A DNA stretch of 64,000 bases from Cryptomeria japonica (taxonomy: Eukaryota; Streptophyta; Pinopsida; Cupressales; Cupressaceae), in contig NC_081411.1 of assembly GCF_030272615.1 (NCBI RefSeq), positions 157,680,471 through 157,744,470 on the forward strand, read 5' to 3'. The notes beneath the pieces are model-generated. The model did not search any database and was not told the DNA's origin. It saw nothing but the letters and a program-made list of their open reading frames with translations. Below, piece by piece: positions 36,248 to 47,124 of this stretch (within the stretch, counting starts at the first letter, position 1; every line of letters begins with the position of its first letter). Position numbers and translations under genes: made by a program.

Positions 36248-37136
36248 AGGTGTGCCATTTATAAATTAGTATGACAAGTATCAGATTTTTCTCCTACACA
36301 AACAACTTACTGTCAATAATTTATGATGCATTGTTAAGGTAGATTTTTAAAACATAATAACATTTGAACTAAAATGATAACATAATAACTAAACTTTATT
36401 GAAAATAAATCAGTCAAAACATTTAATTTGATCAAATTAATATAAATTTTACAAATAGAACTATCCAGAAACACAATGCCACAAATAAACTAATCAAATA
36501 TAATTGTAAAAAAAATAATTAATTTTATTCAAATTTCAAAATATCACTTTCAACTTTTTTTATTGTTTCTAACATTTTTTAATAATTATTATTTGAATAA
36601 GTAATATGTTTTATATTATTTGAACAACTATATGAATTTGAAAAAGATCTTGGAATTCTTTTTAAAGTATTATAGGATTTTGATATTTCTTATTTTTTCA
36701 TAATTGTCAAAAATAAAAAAAATTATAGTAAATGAAAAGAAAGATTTGACATAGTAACAATATTAATGTGAAACTTATTACTATTATAAGTGATATTTAT
36801 TAATAAATTCTATTATGTATTTTATAAACAATGTTAAGGTAGCAAAGGAAAGATTTTATATTAATAAAATTATTTTATTTATTATAGTTAAAAAAGATAA
36901 CAATTTTTTTCATTTATTTTACATAAAAAATATTAAAACAAGTTATTATTTCTTTTTTGCTCCACTCAAAAACAAAAGAGGGACCTTGATAGTGGAGTTT
37001 TCACATACCCTTTGTACTTCTTTCTACACCCCAACCACCTTTCAAGAATGTCTATCTGAGATTACTCTAGCTAACTGCATTCACTAACTTGATATCAATA
37101 TGATAAAATTGTAACACAACCAATTAAGAAAAAACA
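36248..37136. other. AT-rich non-coding sequence
   Basis: Very AT-rich, with no recognisable frame or repeat. The 90-codon plus-strand frame at 36815-37087 has no family resemblance. Confidence 0.5.
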
Positions 37137-37670
37137 AAGCCAGCTACATCCACTTGGTTGAAATATAAACCATCTACTCCTAGGTTAGCCATTTCATTTG
37201 CCACACCATTAGGTTCTCCATATATATGATTAAAAGTGATTGCCTCAAATAACTTCAAAAGTCAAGAGCTCTTCCAAAAGTTGAGTTTAATCTCCAATTC
37301 AATGCTTTCCCAAATCTAATAGCATTAATGACTAATCCCAAATCACCCTCAATTTCCACCTTCAAAAATTTTAGTTCCCCCAGAAGCACCAGGATTTCCT
37401 CACCCCTCCTCCGGTGGAAACCATTTGCATTTTTCTCTATTAATTTGATTGATTGTACTTCCAACCCTAATGAAAGGAGTTAGCAAACCATACCATCTTC
37501 CTTTTACTCTCTCATCCCAACTGGTAAAAGAAACATTCTTGTATCTAAAATTGGAAATTGTACTATTCAGAACCTCCACAATGGTTACTTCTATTTTATT
37601 CTTTCCATAGTTCCCAAATAAGAAGGGAGGGAGAAGAAATCCATAAAGGGCCAAAAAGGCTTGAGCCATA
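37137..37670 (-). pseudogene. LINE RNase H domain fragment
   Basis: The minus strand reads LLGELKFLKVEIEGDLGLVI, then NAIRFGKALNWRLNSTF, and, lower, HIYGEPNGVANEMANLGVD. These match the RNase H domain at the C-terminus of plant L1-type LINE ORF2 (the EGDS block, and HxxRExNxxADxLAN). Several residues and the frame are degraded. With 41740-42291 on the same strand it may be the 3' part of one LINE, split by the foldback element. Confidence 0.7.
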
Positions 37671-38592
37671 TAGCTTAGGCCAACTTTGAAAGAATCCTAT
37701 CCGAAATAGAAGCTCAAGAGAAACTACTTTCTTTTGGAGGACATTAATGCTTGCAAGAAATTGTGTTCACTTTTTGGCCAAATAGTGAAAGTTTTTTCCC
37801 TTTTTTTTATTTTGTCCTATTTGACCTAAAGATTTGAGGAACTTAAAGAATGAATTTTGGAAAAAATCAGTAATGGAAAATGTAGTGCTCAAAGTCTACT
37901 TTCCAAATATGTAATTTATTTTAATACCCAGATCTTAAAAGTATAATTTGAGCTAAATGAAAGTATTTTTATAAATAATTTTGGGAAGAGATCTATAACT
38001 CACTCACCTTTAATGAGAATATTTTATTCTAATTGTTTTCTGCATTTTAAAAAAATAAAAAATTATTGGGCATAAACATTGTTTTGAAAAATTATCGTGT
38101 ACGGCAAACATAATTTGACGTAAACTTACCATTTATTTATTTTTTTATTATTTTAAACTATATTGAATCATCTTTAGTTTGATGCCATATAAGTTTTTTT
38201 CAAAAACCACACAAAAAATTTATTAAAAAACTTAAAAACCTTGTTATTCCAAGTTTATGGACCTCTTTCATTAGTAATTATTTGAAAAATAAAAATATTG
38301 ATCCATTTTCTAAAAAATTTACATATTTACAATCTAGACAGTCTCTACTATAATGGGTTTTCATTGTTTCATTTTTTTTTGAAAATTTTGTGTTCAGATA
38401 TATTTTTGAAGTCATTATTTTATATGAAGATTGAATTAGCCTTCAAGTTGTAGGTCAAACCAGGTCCAAACCAAAGGGTCAGCTCTCCAAGCCATTTCAA
38501 AAGCCAAAAACGAAGATACAACCAAACCAAAGGTTGAAATTTTTAGAAATAGGATCTCAATTCATTTTTTAAAATAATTAAAAACACATTTA
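37671..38592. other. Non-coding between the LINE fragment and the foldback element
   Basis: AT-rich with scattered T runs. If the LINE was one element, this would be its region upstream of RNase H, but I cannot recover a frame. Confidence 0.4.
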
Positions 38593-38611
38593 GCAAATGG
38601 GATCTCATTTT

Positions 38612-38895
38612 GAAACGGGATCCCATTTTGTTGGGATCCCGTTTCAAAAACAAAACGGGATCCCATTTCCCTTTTTTCGTAACTTTTTTTTTTAATTTTT
38701 AATTTAAAAAAACAAGCTATATACACATGAAATATAATATTTAAGTATAAGTCACATTTCCCTTTGCTTTTTTCCCTTCTTATACTTTAAGTTATATTTC
38801 ATGTATATATTGGCAAAATGCTTGAGAGTGGTTTCAGATCTCTAAGAGTTATAATGCAAATTCTAGATTTTAGAATATCTTATAAATTGTCACAT
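38612..38895 (+). repeat. Left long inverted repeat
   Basis: Pairs with the complement of 40975-41245, most clearly in GATCCCGTTTCAAAAAC, ACATGAAATATAATATTTAA, TATACTTTAAGTTATATTTC, GAGTGGTTTCAGATCTCTAA and TATAATGCAAATTCTAGATT. It also holds its own hairpin: GAAACGGGATCCCA (38612-38625) and TGGGATCCCGTTTC (38632-38645) are perfect complements around a 6-base loop. Confidence 0.85.
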
Positions 38896-40020
38896 AATAG
38901 GACATATAATGTCATAATACAACATATTCTATAATAATAGGTCTCATTGTGACATAGTAGGCCTTATTGTGTCATAATAGGTGGACTATTGTGACAAAAT
39001 AGGTCCTATTATGACATATACGACCTATTAAGTCATACTAGGTCTTATTATGTCATAAGACCCCTTAAAAGGACCTATTATGACATTATACCTCTTACTA
39101 GGACCTATTATGACTTAATACCCCTTAGTAGGACCTATTATGACATAGTAGGATCAATTATCACATAATAGGACCTATTATGACATATTAGGATCGATTA
39201 TCACATAATAGGTCCTATGATATCATAAGACCCCTTAAGAGGACCTGTCATGTCATAATAGGTCCTATTATGTCATAAGAACCCTTAAGAGGACCTATTA
39301 TGACATTATACCCCTTAGTAGGACCTATTGAAGGGTATTATGTCATAATAGGATTGATTATGACATAATATGACCTATGATGACATACGAGGTCCTATTA
39401 TGTCATCATAGGTCCTATTATGACATCATAGGTATATTATGTGATAAAACCCCTTAAGAGGATCTATTATGACTTTATACCCCTTAGTAGGACATGTTAA
39501 GGGGTATTATGTCATAACATGGCCTATTATGACATAATAGAACCTATAATGTCATAATATGACCTATTATGTCATAATAGCACCTATAATGTCATAGGAT
39601 CTATGATGATGTAATAGGTCCTATTATGACCTCATAGGTCCTATTATGACATCAAAGGTCATATTATGTCATAAAACCCCTTAAAAGGACCTATTATGAC
39701 TTTATACCCCTTACTAGGAGCTGTTAAGGGGTATTATGTCTTAATAGGACCTATTGTGACATAATAGGACCTATAATGTCATAATATGACCTATTATGTC
39801 ATAATACGACCTATTATGTCATAATATGACCTATTATGTCGTAATACAACCTATTATGTTATTATAGGTCCCATTATGACATAATAGGTCCTATTATGAC
39901 ATAATACAACCTATTATGTCCTAATATGACCTATTATGTCCTATTATGTCATAAGACCCCTTAAGAGGCCCTATTATGACATTATACCTCTTAATAGGAC
40001 TTATTATGACATAAGACCCA
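38889..40020. repeat. Palindromic 20-base satellite array
   Basis: About 1.1 kb of diverged copies of a 20-base unit, TAGGACCTATTATGACATAA, in which both TAGGACCTA/TAGGTCCTA and TTATGACATAA/TTATGTCATAA blocks are near-palindromic. The core CCTATTATG occurs more than twenty times. A secondary unit (ATAAGACCCCTTAAGAGGAC and TATACCCCTTAGTAGGACCT) recurs at intervals, giving a higher-order pattern. No coding potential. It can in principle form many cruciforms. Confidence 0.9.
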
Positions 40021-40541
40021 TATGTAGAGAAAGATAAGTTGGTTGGGAGAGAGAGATGGTACGTTTAGAGAGAGATGGAGAGGTATATATAGAGAAATAT
40101 AGGTAGGTAGGGGATAAGGGGAGGTGTATAGAGAAAAGCAGAGATAAAGAGTAAATAGTTAAGGACCTGAGAGAGAGCTAGAGACATAGTTTTAAATTTT
40201 GTGAGAGAGGGGACAAAGTGAGATAGAGAGGTAAAGATAGGATAGAAGGGACATAAAAGTAGAGAGGGAATGAGGGAAGGGTGAAGAGATAGAGGGAGAG
40301 AAAGATGTTGGTAGGGAGGGAGTGAAAGGTATGTAGAGAGAGATAGATAGTATATGTAGAGAAATAAAGGTAGGTAGGGAGTAAGGGGAAGTGTAGAGAG
40401 AGATGAGATAGAAAGTAGAGAGTTAAGTATGTGAGAGAGGTAGAGATAAGTCTAGATTTTGGGAGAGAAAGGAGAGAGTGAGATAGAGAGGTAGAGAGGA
40501 GATATAGGGGAGATAAAAGTAGAGAGATAACGAGGTAGGGT

Positions 40542-40583
<42 letters not shown>

Positions 40584-40735
40584 TATATATATATATGTAG
40601 AAAAATAGAGATAGGTAGTGAGTGAGGGGAAATGTGTAGAGAGTTAGGGATGTGAGAGAGAAAAAGGTGAGATATATAGGTAGAGAGGGGATGGAGGAAG
40701 AGTTCTATGGAGAGAGATGAGTCTAGAGCTCAAGA
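40021..40735. repeat. Purine-rich GAGA array with ~300-base period
   Basis: Plus strand dominated by G and A (GAGAGAGAGATGG, GAGATAGAGAGGTA). Three diverged copies of a longer unit, near 40025, 40320 and 40590, each include GGTAGGTAGGGAGTAAGGGG-like and GAGATAGAGAGGTAGAGAGG-like blocks. A (GA)n(TA)n microsatellite lies at about 40545-40596. Confidence 0.85.
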
Positions 40736-40974
40736 AAGACAAATAGAGCTAGAAAATGCTGACAGGAGCCTGTTGATTACTGAAATTTGACTAAGTATTA
40801 AAATTTATAAGATCTTCTAAAATCTAGAATTTACAAAAATCACTCCTGGAGATTTGAAATCACTTTTAAACATCTTTCCAATATGGATATGGAGGGAGAT
40901 GAGTCTAGAGATCAAGGAAGATTAAGAGATTGAGATAAAAAGAGTTAGCAAATATTGAACTGTTGATTATTGAA

Positions 40975-41245
40975 ATTTGACTGTCTGAAAAATTATAAGA
41001 TCTTCTAAAATCTAGAATTTGCATTATAACTCCTAGAGATCTGAAACCACTCTCAAACATCCTACCAATATATACATGAAATATAACTTAAAGTATAAGA
41101 AAGAAAAAAAAAGACAAAGAGAAATGTGACTTATAATTAAATGTTATATTTCATGTATATATAGCTTATTCTAAAAACAAAATTAATTTAGAAAAAAAAA
41201 AAAGGGGTAACGGGATCCTATTTTGTTTTTGAAATGGGATCTCAT
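40975..41245 (-). repeat. Right long inverted repeat
   Basis: Complementary to 38612-38895. The inner part is itself duplicated: 40740-40885 repeats the block AAGATCTTCTAAAATCTAGA and its surroundings with a period of about 195 bases, so the right arm is one and a half copies long. Confidence 0.85.
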
Positions 41246-41739
41246 TTCTTAGATCTAGGTTCAGGATCACGATGCTAAATGAGACCTTGTTTCAAATTTT
41301 GGCTCGAGATCCCAACATGAAACGGAATCCCGTTTCGTTTCTCATGTGCTCCGTGCGATTTGCCATTTTTTTATAAGTGTAAAACTTCCACACTAAGTGG
41401 ACACAACTTTGTGCATTTATTTGTATATCTTATTCTAGCACAAATGTATGGCAAGTTTTGTTTTATGAAATTGTTGTTTAGAAACCAATGCTTTATAACC
41501 ATCCTTGGAATTATAAACGCTTGATTTATCTCCAACCCATATTACTTTGTCTTCTCCATTTTTTAAAGATAGTGTCCTATTTTCTAGAATCTCTTTAAGA
41601 AGAGTAATTTCATCTCTAGAAATGGGGAGAACTTCAATATTTTTCTATTACCATCCTTAAGATAAGTCTGAGTCAACATATTTCACATAGTCTCAGACAA
41701 AATGACCCAATGTCTACTCACCAAATGTTCTAATGTTGG

Positions 41740-42291
41740 TAGTGTCCATAAAATTGTTGATAGTTGGATATTTTCCCCATGAGTCCACTCAAAATAATTC
41801 CTTTCTACCATCTACTATATCCTATGAAATCTACTCAATAATAAGCAACTTGCATTTCAACATAAAATTCCACAAGCTTGAGCCTTTAGGGAGATTTGAT
41901 TCCCTAAAGATTCTAGTTCGGCTTAGGTCATTCAGATATTTACGTTTGATTAATCTAACCCATTTTAAATGTGCTCTTTGAAAATATTGCATATTAATTT
42001 GGCTCCTACAACGAAATTTTGCTACAATCGATTCCTTAAACCAACCCCCCCAAGCTAAAGTCGGTATGCAAATATTATCCCAAAAAATAGTTGGAAACAT
42101 CTTATTCACAAGTTCTCTTCCATAGCCAAAGTATCCTCATCAACCATCAATAACTCCTTTTCTTTTAAAAAAATATCCTGATCCATGGCTTGACTAATGA
42201 ATTCTTCATTTAATGACTCTATCTCCTTCTCAATATCACCTTTAGTCTTAAATATATTTGAAAAAGGTTTCCTATTCCATTTTAACAACAT
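41740..42291 (-). pseudogene. LINE ORF2 fragment with RT missing
   Basis: From 42291 downwards the minus strand reads LLKWNRKPFSNIFKTKGDIE, KEIESLNEEF, which is the linker between endonuclease and RT in plant L1-type LINEs. It then jumps to RAHLKWVRLIKRKYLNDLSR, RIFRESNLPKGSSLWNFML, which lies downstream of RT (near the zf-RVT region). The roughly 400-codon RT between them is absent, so an internal deletion occurred near 42110. 41346-41739 beyond it has no readable frame. Confidence 0.7.
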
Positions 42292-42860
42292 AGATAGAAC
42301 ATGATCTAGAAAAATCTACAAGCAACGTGAATCACCATAACAACAATTGCAACATCACCACTTACTATAATCTTCATCATTATTATACCGAACCTCAAGA
42401 GAAACAACTGTACTAGCTATAAAACTAAAAGATTCACTTGTGAACATCCAAATCACTAACCATCTGAATTAAGGACACATATGAACATCCCAAATACTCT
42501 TCCAAATCTGCAAACCAAGATATTGAAATTCCGGAGCGATGTAGAGAACAACTAAAAGCCAACCATAATACTGGATCACACAACTCTATCAAATCACCAT
42601 CCAAACCACTAAAACTTTTGCAGAATCAACTAGAGATAAGTATTTCTAAACCCACTAAACCTCAACAACACACTAAATGAACCAACTCACCCAATCTAAC
42701 TGCAACACTAGAATAAAAAGAAGAATATGCTGACATCAATGACAACATATCATTCCAACAAACTTCTTAACAATATCCAACAAATTATGTAAAAGCTAAA
42801 GATAAGGCTCTTGAACGTAGTTTTTATTGGTTCAAAAAGAATTTGATTATCATATTCCCC
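42292..42860. other. No gene recognised
   Basis: A-rich, with short CAACA and ATCAC clusters. It lies between the 5' part of a minus-strand LINE and the start of a plus-strand LINE, so it may hold a degraded leader of either. Confidence 0.4.
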
Positions 42861-43925
42861 TAGAGACCCTTTTTTAAACCTTCTCAAGATATATTATAGG
42901 GGTCTATTGTTTGGTTTTTTCTTCTTAAAATGAAATGAATTTATAGATTTAAATATTTTGACGAATATGGCTAATTCTTCTAGGAAATTTTTAATGTCTA
43001 ATAGTTCTTTGGTTGATGTGTTTTTTACAATTAAAATTTGTGTCTGCATTGATTCCTCCTCGGTATTCCCTTGCATATTCAATATTAAATTAATTAATGG
43101 GTCTTGGCATCAATTTATTTTAAAGGATGTTTTTTATTTTAAGAGGACAAAGGTTGTTATGGATTTTGATTTATGTAATGTTTAAAATATCTGTCCCTTT
43201 TGATTCACCTCTTCCCATCAATCAGAAGGAGGAATGAGTATAGGATGCTAACTTGAATGCCTTTTATTAGCCTATTAATTATCAAATTCAACCTTTGAAT
43301 AATTATATTCCTATGTAATTTATTGCAAGATGTCTATAATATACTACTAATTTAGAAGTTTTCGCTTGTATTCAGAAAATGCAGGTTAGTGGAAACCCAC
43401 TGGAAACCCCTCTAATATTGATGATAGCATTAATTCTCTTAATTTAGACGCTAAAGTTATGATTGAGAAGAATAAACCATTGGAAACCTTTGAGAATTTT
43501 CCCCTTATGGATAACTAAAATTTGATAGTTCTTGATGATCATCTGATCAATGAAGTTTAGAAGATTTTAGAGAATTCCAATATTGTTCTCTCAAATGAGG
43601 TTACTGATATAGCGGTCAAGATTATTGATCATGATTTGGTCAAATTTTAGTGGAATGTGAGCATTCCTCCCTCTCTAAACCCTTTCTCTAATCTATCCTA
43701 TAAGAATTTAAATCATGGGTGTGATAAGGTCTTTGATAAGGATCATCAAATGGGATTGAATACATGTCCAATTACTCAAACCCCCTATCTCTAGTTTCCC
43801 CTATCACATATCTTTCTAGGAGAGGTAGAAAGCCTAAGAGTTTTAAAACTCACTAGGAGATTGATCTAGGGATTAAAAAAAAAATCAAGGGGATCCGCAA
43901 GGAAAAATTAAAGGTTTAGTCCCTT
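42861..43925 (+). pseudogene. Possible LINE ORF1 remnant
   Basis: Located where ORF1 (an RNA-binding protein) should be. Only the end is suggestive: SRRGRKPKSFKTH, EIDLGIKKKIKGIRKEK near 43815-43910, a basic tail like those ending plant LINE ORF1. The remainder has a 75-codon frame (42958-43185) with no match that I can name. Confidence 0.4.
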
Positions 43926-44042
43926 GATGACTAGGTCTATAGCTATTAAGTGTAACTTCCAAATGCAGTTTACTACTAGGTGTCTAGTCACATAATCTAA
44001 AAATCAAAATATGAGGGGAGGAGAATATTCCCCTTGAGAGAA

Positions 44043-44760
44043 ATGAGGATTATATCTCAAAATGTTAAGGGATTAAATGGCCCTAACAAATGAAACTTGC
44101 TCAAGCGTTAGTTAGACATAATTTAGTTTGATGTTTCTATATTACAAGAAACCAAGCTTTCTTTCTTGGTGGATGATTCCCTTTTTGGCTATTGAAAGAT
44201 GTGGAAGTTTTATTCTATTCTCTTTGTCAGAGCCTCTGGTGGGCTTGAGGTTTTATGGAATGATAGGAAAACACAAGTCACTTTTGTTTCTTCCTTCCTC
44301 AACTGGATGTTAGTTCTTGTAAAAAATAGAACCTTTGCCACCAAAATTTGGTTGTTGAATATATATGGTCCTATGAGGACTTGAGATAAGAAATGCACTT
44401 TCTAAACAATTGCTAAAGGAATAAAAACTTATGGGTGAGATTTTAACTCTATTCTTGATATTAGTAAGAAAATGGTGGGGTATTATCCCTATAAGGAAGG
44501 TGTTTGAATATTTTAAATACTTTTTTCAATCAAATTTATTGATTGATTATGTGCATAAAAGTGGCTCTTCCACCTGGACTAACAAAAGGATAGGTTTTTA
44601 TCAGATAGCTAAGAGACTTGACAAGTTTTTCATTTCAAAAAGTTGGCTTTTACGAGATAAGGATGTGTACTCATATATATTAATGAATCATGGGTCTGAT
44701 CACTTTCCAGTTCAATTTTTCATTCTAGAGGGCATGGCTCCTATGAAGGATCCTTTTTAA
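44043..44760 (+). pseudogene. LINE ORF2 apurinic-type endonuclease domain
   Basis: Starts MRIISQNVKGLNGPNK (usual MxxxSWNVRGLN), then VSILQETKLS with the catalytic Glu of QETK, RASGGLEVLWND, LLNIYGPMRT, GxDFNSILDISKKM near 44430, STWTNKRIGFYQIAKRLDKF and NHGSDHFPVQFFI, whose SDH carries the catalytic Asp and His. It nicks the target for target-primed reverse transcription. Several stops (44091 onward) make it inactive. The order and spacing of motifs are complete. Confidence 0.85.
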
Positions 44761-45330
44761 GTTTGAGCCCATGTGGTTCAGGGACACTTCTTTCCTTCTA
44801 ATGTTGAAATTTTGGTGGGAGAATTATGTCTTTTTTGAAGATTCTAGAATGTGTTCAGATTGTTAAGAAGCTCCATTTTTTGAAATCTAAAATTAAATAA
44901 TGGAATGTGCCCCACTTTAAGAATATTTCTCTAAAAAAATTGAGAATTGAAAAGGAATTAGTAGATTTAAATGATATCATTATAAAATGTGGTATAGACA
45001 TTAATTATTTTGAATACTAGAAATATTTATCTTTGGAACTAGAGGAAATTCTACTCTGAGAGGAGATGTATTAGAAATATAAGTCTAGAGAATTGTGGCT
45101 TAAATATGGTGATAGGAATACCAATTTTTTTCATGCTTCAACAAAGTTGTGTAGGAAACAAAATAGGATTTTTTGAATTAATGATGCAAATGGTTCTTTG
45201 CTAGAAGATATGAAGGATATTTCCATCAAGGAATTCAATTTTTATAAAAATGTACTCTCCTATCAGCCTATATTGTTGTTAGCAATACATTTCTAGATGT
45301 AATTCTAAATTATGTTTTAGAGGTATAAAA
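44761..45330 (+). pseudogene. LINE ORF2 linker region
   Basis: Reads KSKIKxWNVPHFKNISLKKL, RIEKELVDLN, then WLKYGDRNTNFFHASTKLCR and NRIFxINDANGSLLEDMKDI, the conserved linker before RT in plant LINEs (WxxxGDxNTxFFH). Stops and frame changes are frequent. Confidence 0.75.
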
Positions 45331-45970
45331 TAAGATGTTATTGGAAGAGTTTACTTTAAAAGAGTTTAGAGAAGTATTCTTTTCTATGGTGCCTGAAAAG
45401 GCTCCTAGTCTAGATAGTTTCATTTATCTATTCTTTCAAAAGTTCCCAGATTTTGTGGGTTATGATATTCTTTAGGCTTTGGAATAATCTAGAAGGAATA
45501 GATCAGTTCTTAGGGAGTTAAACAATACTTTTATTGCTATTATTCAAAAATTGAAGAATTTGAAGACTTTTGCACACTTTAGACCTATAGCGTTGTGTAA
45601 TACACTATAATTTTTTTACGAAGGCCATTGCTAAGAGGTTAAGAAACTCTCATCCATAAGATTATTTTGGAGGAAAAAGGGGGTTTTGTACTTGGTAGAG
45701 AAACCCCTGGAGGGGCTATTATTTTTCATGACTCAAGTTATTCACTCAATTGTTGTTGAAAAAATTCCTATGACAATTCTTAAGTTAGATATGATGAAAG
45801 CTTATGACAGGGTTGATTGGGAGTTTTTCTTTTTTTTTCTCAAGTAACTTGGCTTTTGTAAAAAATGGATCAAATGGATTTTTACTTGTATAGCTACTGC
45901 TAAGTTTTTAGTTCCTATCAATGGGTCCCCATGTGACTTTTTCACCTCTTCTCAAGGAATTAGGCAAGGA
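45331..45970 (+). pseudogene. LINE reverse transcriptase, N-terminal part
   Basis: Contains LKEFREVFFSMVPEKAPSLD, IAIIQKLKNLKTF, HFRPIALCNTL, ILKLDMMKAYDRVDWEFF, the RT block with the first catalytic Asp, then [20 protein letters not shown] and [11 protein letters not shown]. The T-rich run near 45820-45840 adds residues. It ends at 45970, where the 548-base insert begins, and continues at 46519. Confidence 0.85.
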
Positions 45971-46573
45971 ACTAGTTGAGCTTATCATTAATATCTAGCA
46001 CCCATATTGCATATTTGCATAATAAGTGTACTCACTAAGTTTCACTTAAGGGGGTACACTTATTATGCAAATATGCAATATGGGTTCTTGCTTCTTGTTG
46101 GTGTAATTAAAGTGTTCTACCGAGTGATAACCTCACTTAGGTCCTTATTACACTTTATCATTAATGTTTACTTAGTGATCACTTTACATATTAGGAGCAT
46201 CTCCACTTTAGGTGGTTATATCATGTTATCACTTATCAACCTTAAGTGGATCTTCCACCTTTCATGGTCTTATTACACTATCACTTTTCCAACTAATGTG
46301 GGTGATAGGTTTTGTATTGGATAGTATGATGACACTTGTCAACATCTTGTTTATTAACCTTGCCTATATATTTAAGGCTCATTATGTGCAATATTATGTC
46401 CATTAGCAATATCATCATCTTGCATTGTGATGCAATCTTTTTACCATTCTCTTATGGAAGTTATCTTGGTCTTTCTTTGATCCTAGGGGTGTTGTAGAGT
46501 GACCTAAAGCTCTAACATTATCAATGCCCCCCCATGTAGTTTTTTCACCTCTTCTCAAGGAATTATGCAAGGA
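45916..46573. repeat. 55-base direct duplication flanking a 548-base insert
   Basis: The block starting TATCAATG and ending GCAAGGA occurs at 45916-45970 and 46519-46573, 48 of 55 positions alike. The first copy finishes the LINE sequence on the left and the second restarts it on the right (GIMQGDALSPYLFILMVEG follows). The duplication is far longer than a transposase or LTR integrase target site. Confidence 0.9.
45971..46518. other. Insert in the LINE RT, with hairpin and promoter-like block
   Basis: Begins with a perfect 32-base inverted repeat (46000-46031 and 46054-46085) around a 22-base loop. The rest is AT-rich, with a TATA-like CTATATATTTAAGG near 46367. A sequence from TGTTGGTGTAATTAAAG (46096) to GCTCTAACA (46517) has TG...CA ends like a short LTR, but no 5-base duplication flanks it. 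The open frame at 46007-46324 is not protein-like. Confidence 0.7.
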
Positions 46574-47124
46574 GATGCCTTGTCTCCTTATCTATTTATC
46601 CTTATGGTAGAAGGTTAAGGTAGGGCCATTAGGTTAGCTAGTTAGTGTGGTCTTTATTTTCTAATGATACTCTACTATTTCATCAAGCTTCTATTAGAGA
46701 ATCTAAAGTCATTAAGAGTATTATTACTTATTACACCCTTGTTTCGGGTGAATTACTCAACCCTAAGAAATCCAATTTTTTGTTCAATGTATGTTTCCCC
46801 CTTGGTTCAATATAGATTAACCAACTTTTGAGGTTTTTCAATAGGTTCTTTTCCTTGCAAATATCTAGGTATTCCTTTCTTTATTGGTTTGGAGAAACAT
46901 TAGTTTTTGGATAAGACTTTATATCTAGTAGGATTTTATCCTAGAAGCATAAATGGTTATCTTTCTTTAGGGATAATTTTGATGATTGAGACTATTCTTA
47001 AATCTATTCCTAAATATTTGATGTTTTTTTTTAAAATACCTAAGAAATATTCTTTCAAAATATAGGCAGTTTTGAGATATTTTCTTGGGGATAATATGAT
47101 GGTATTATGAAATAATAAGTATCA
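46574..47124 (+). pseudogene. LINE reverse transcriptase, C-terminal part
   Basis: Continues GDALSPYLFILMVEG. The catalytic FADD is FSND here (46657-46668), then TLLFHQASIRESKVIKSIIT, VSGELLNPKKSNFLFN, YLGIPFFIGLEKH, ILKSIPKYLMFFFKIPKKYS and YFLGDN. It ends at the LTR at 47125. The change of the first catalytic Asp of that pair to Asn would abolish activity. Confidence 0.8.

Larger units (their letters stand above)
38593..41345. mobile_element. Foldback-like element with long inverted repeats
   Basis: Ends of about 250-300 bases are inverted copies of each other (38612-38895 and 40975-41245), enclosing a palindromic satellite (38889-40020) and a purine-rich array (40021-40735). No transposase frame is seen. 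This is the architecture of foldback-type or long-terminal-inverted-repeat DNA elements that do not encode their own transposase. The outer limits are uncertain: GGATCC/GAAAC palindromes near 38593-38690 and 41215-41345 mark them roughly, and no target duplication could be fixed. It could also be a large inverted duplication without transposition. Confidence 0.65.

Noticed and set aside
38889-40020. Direct-repeat array considered as a CRISPR array
   Set aside because: Units are contiguous and palindromic with no unique spacers, and the window is plant nuclear DNA.
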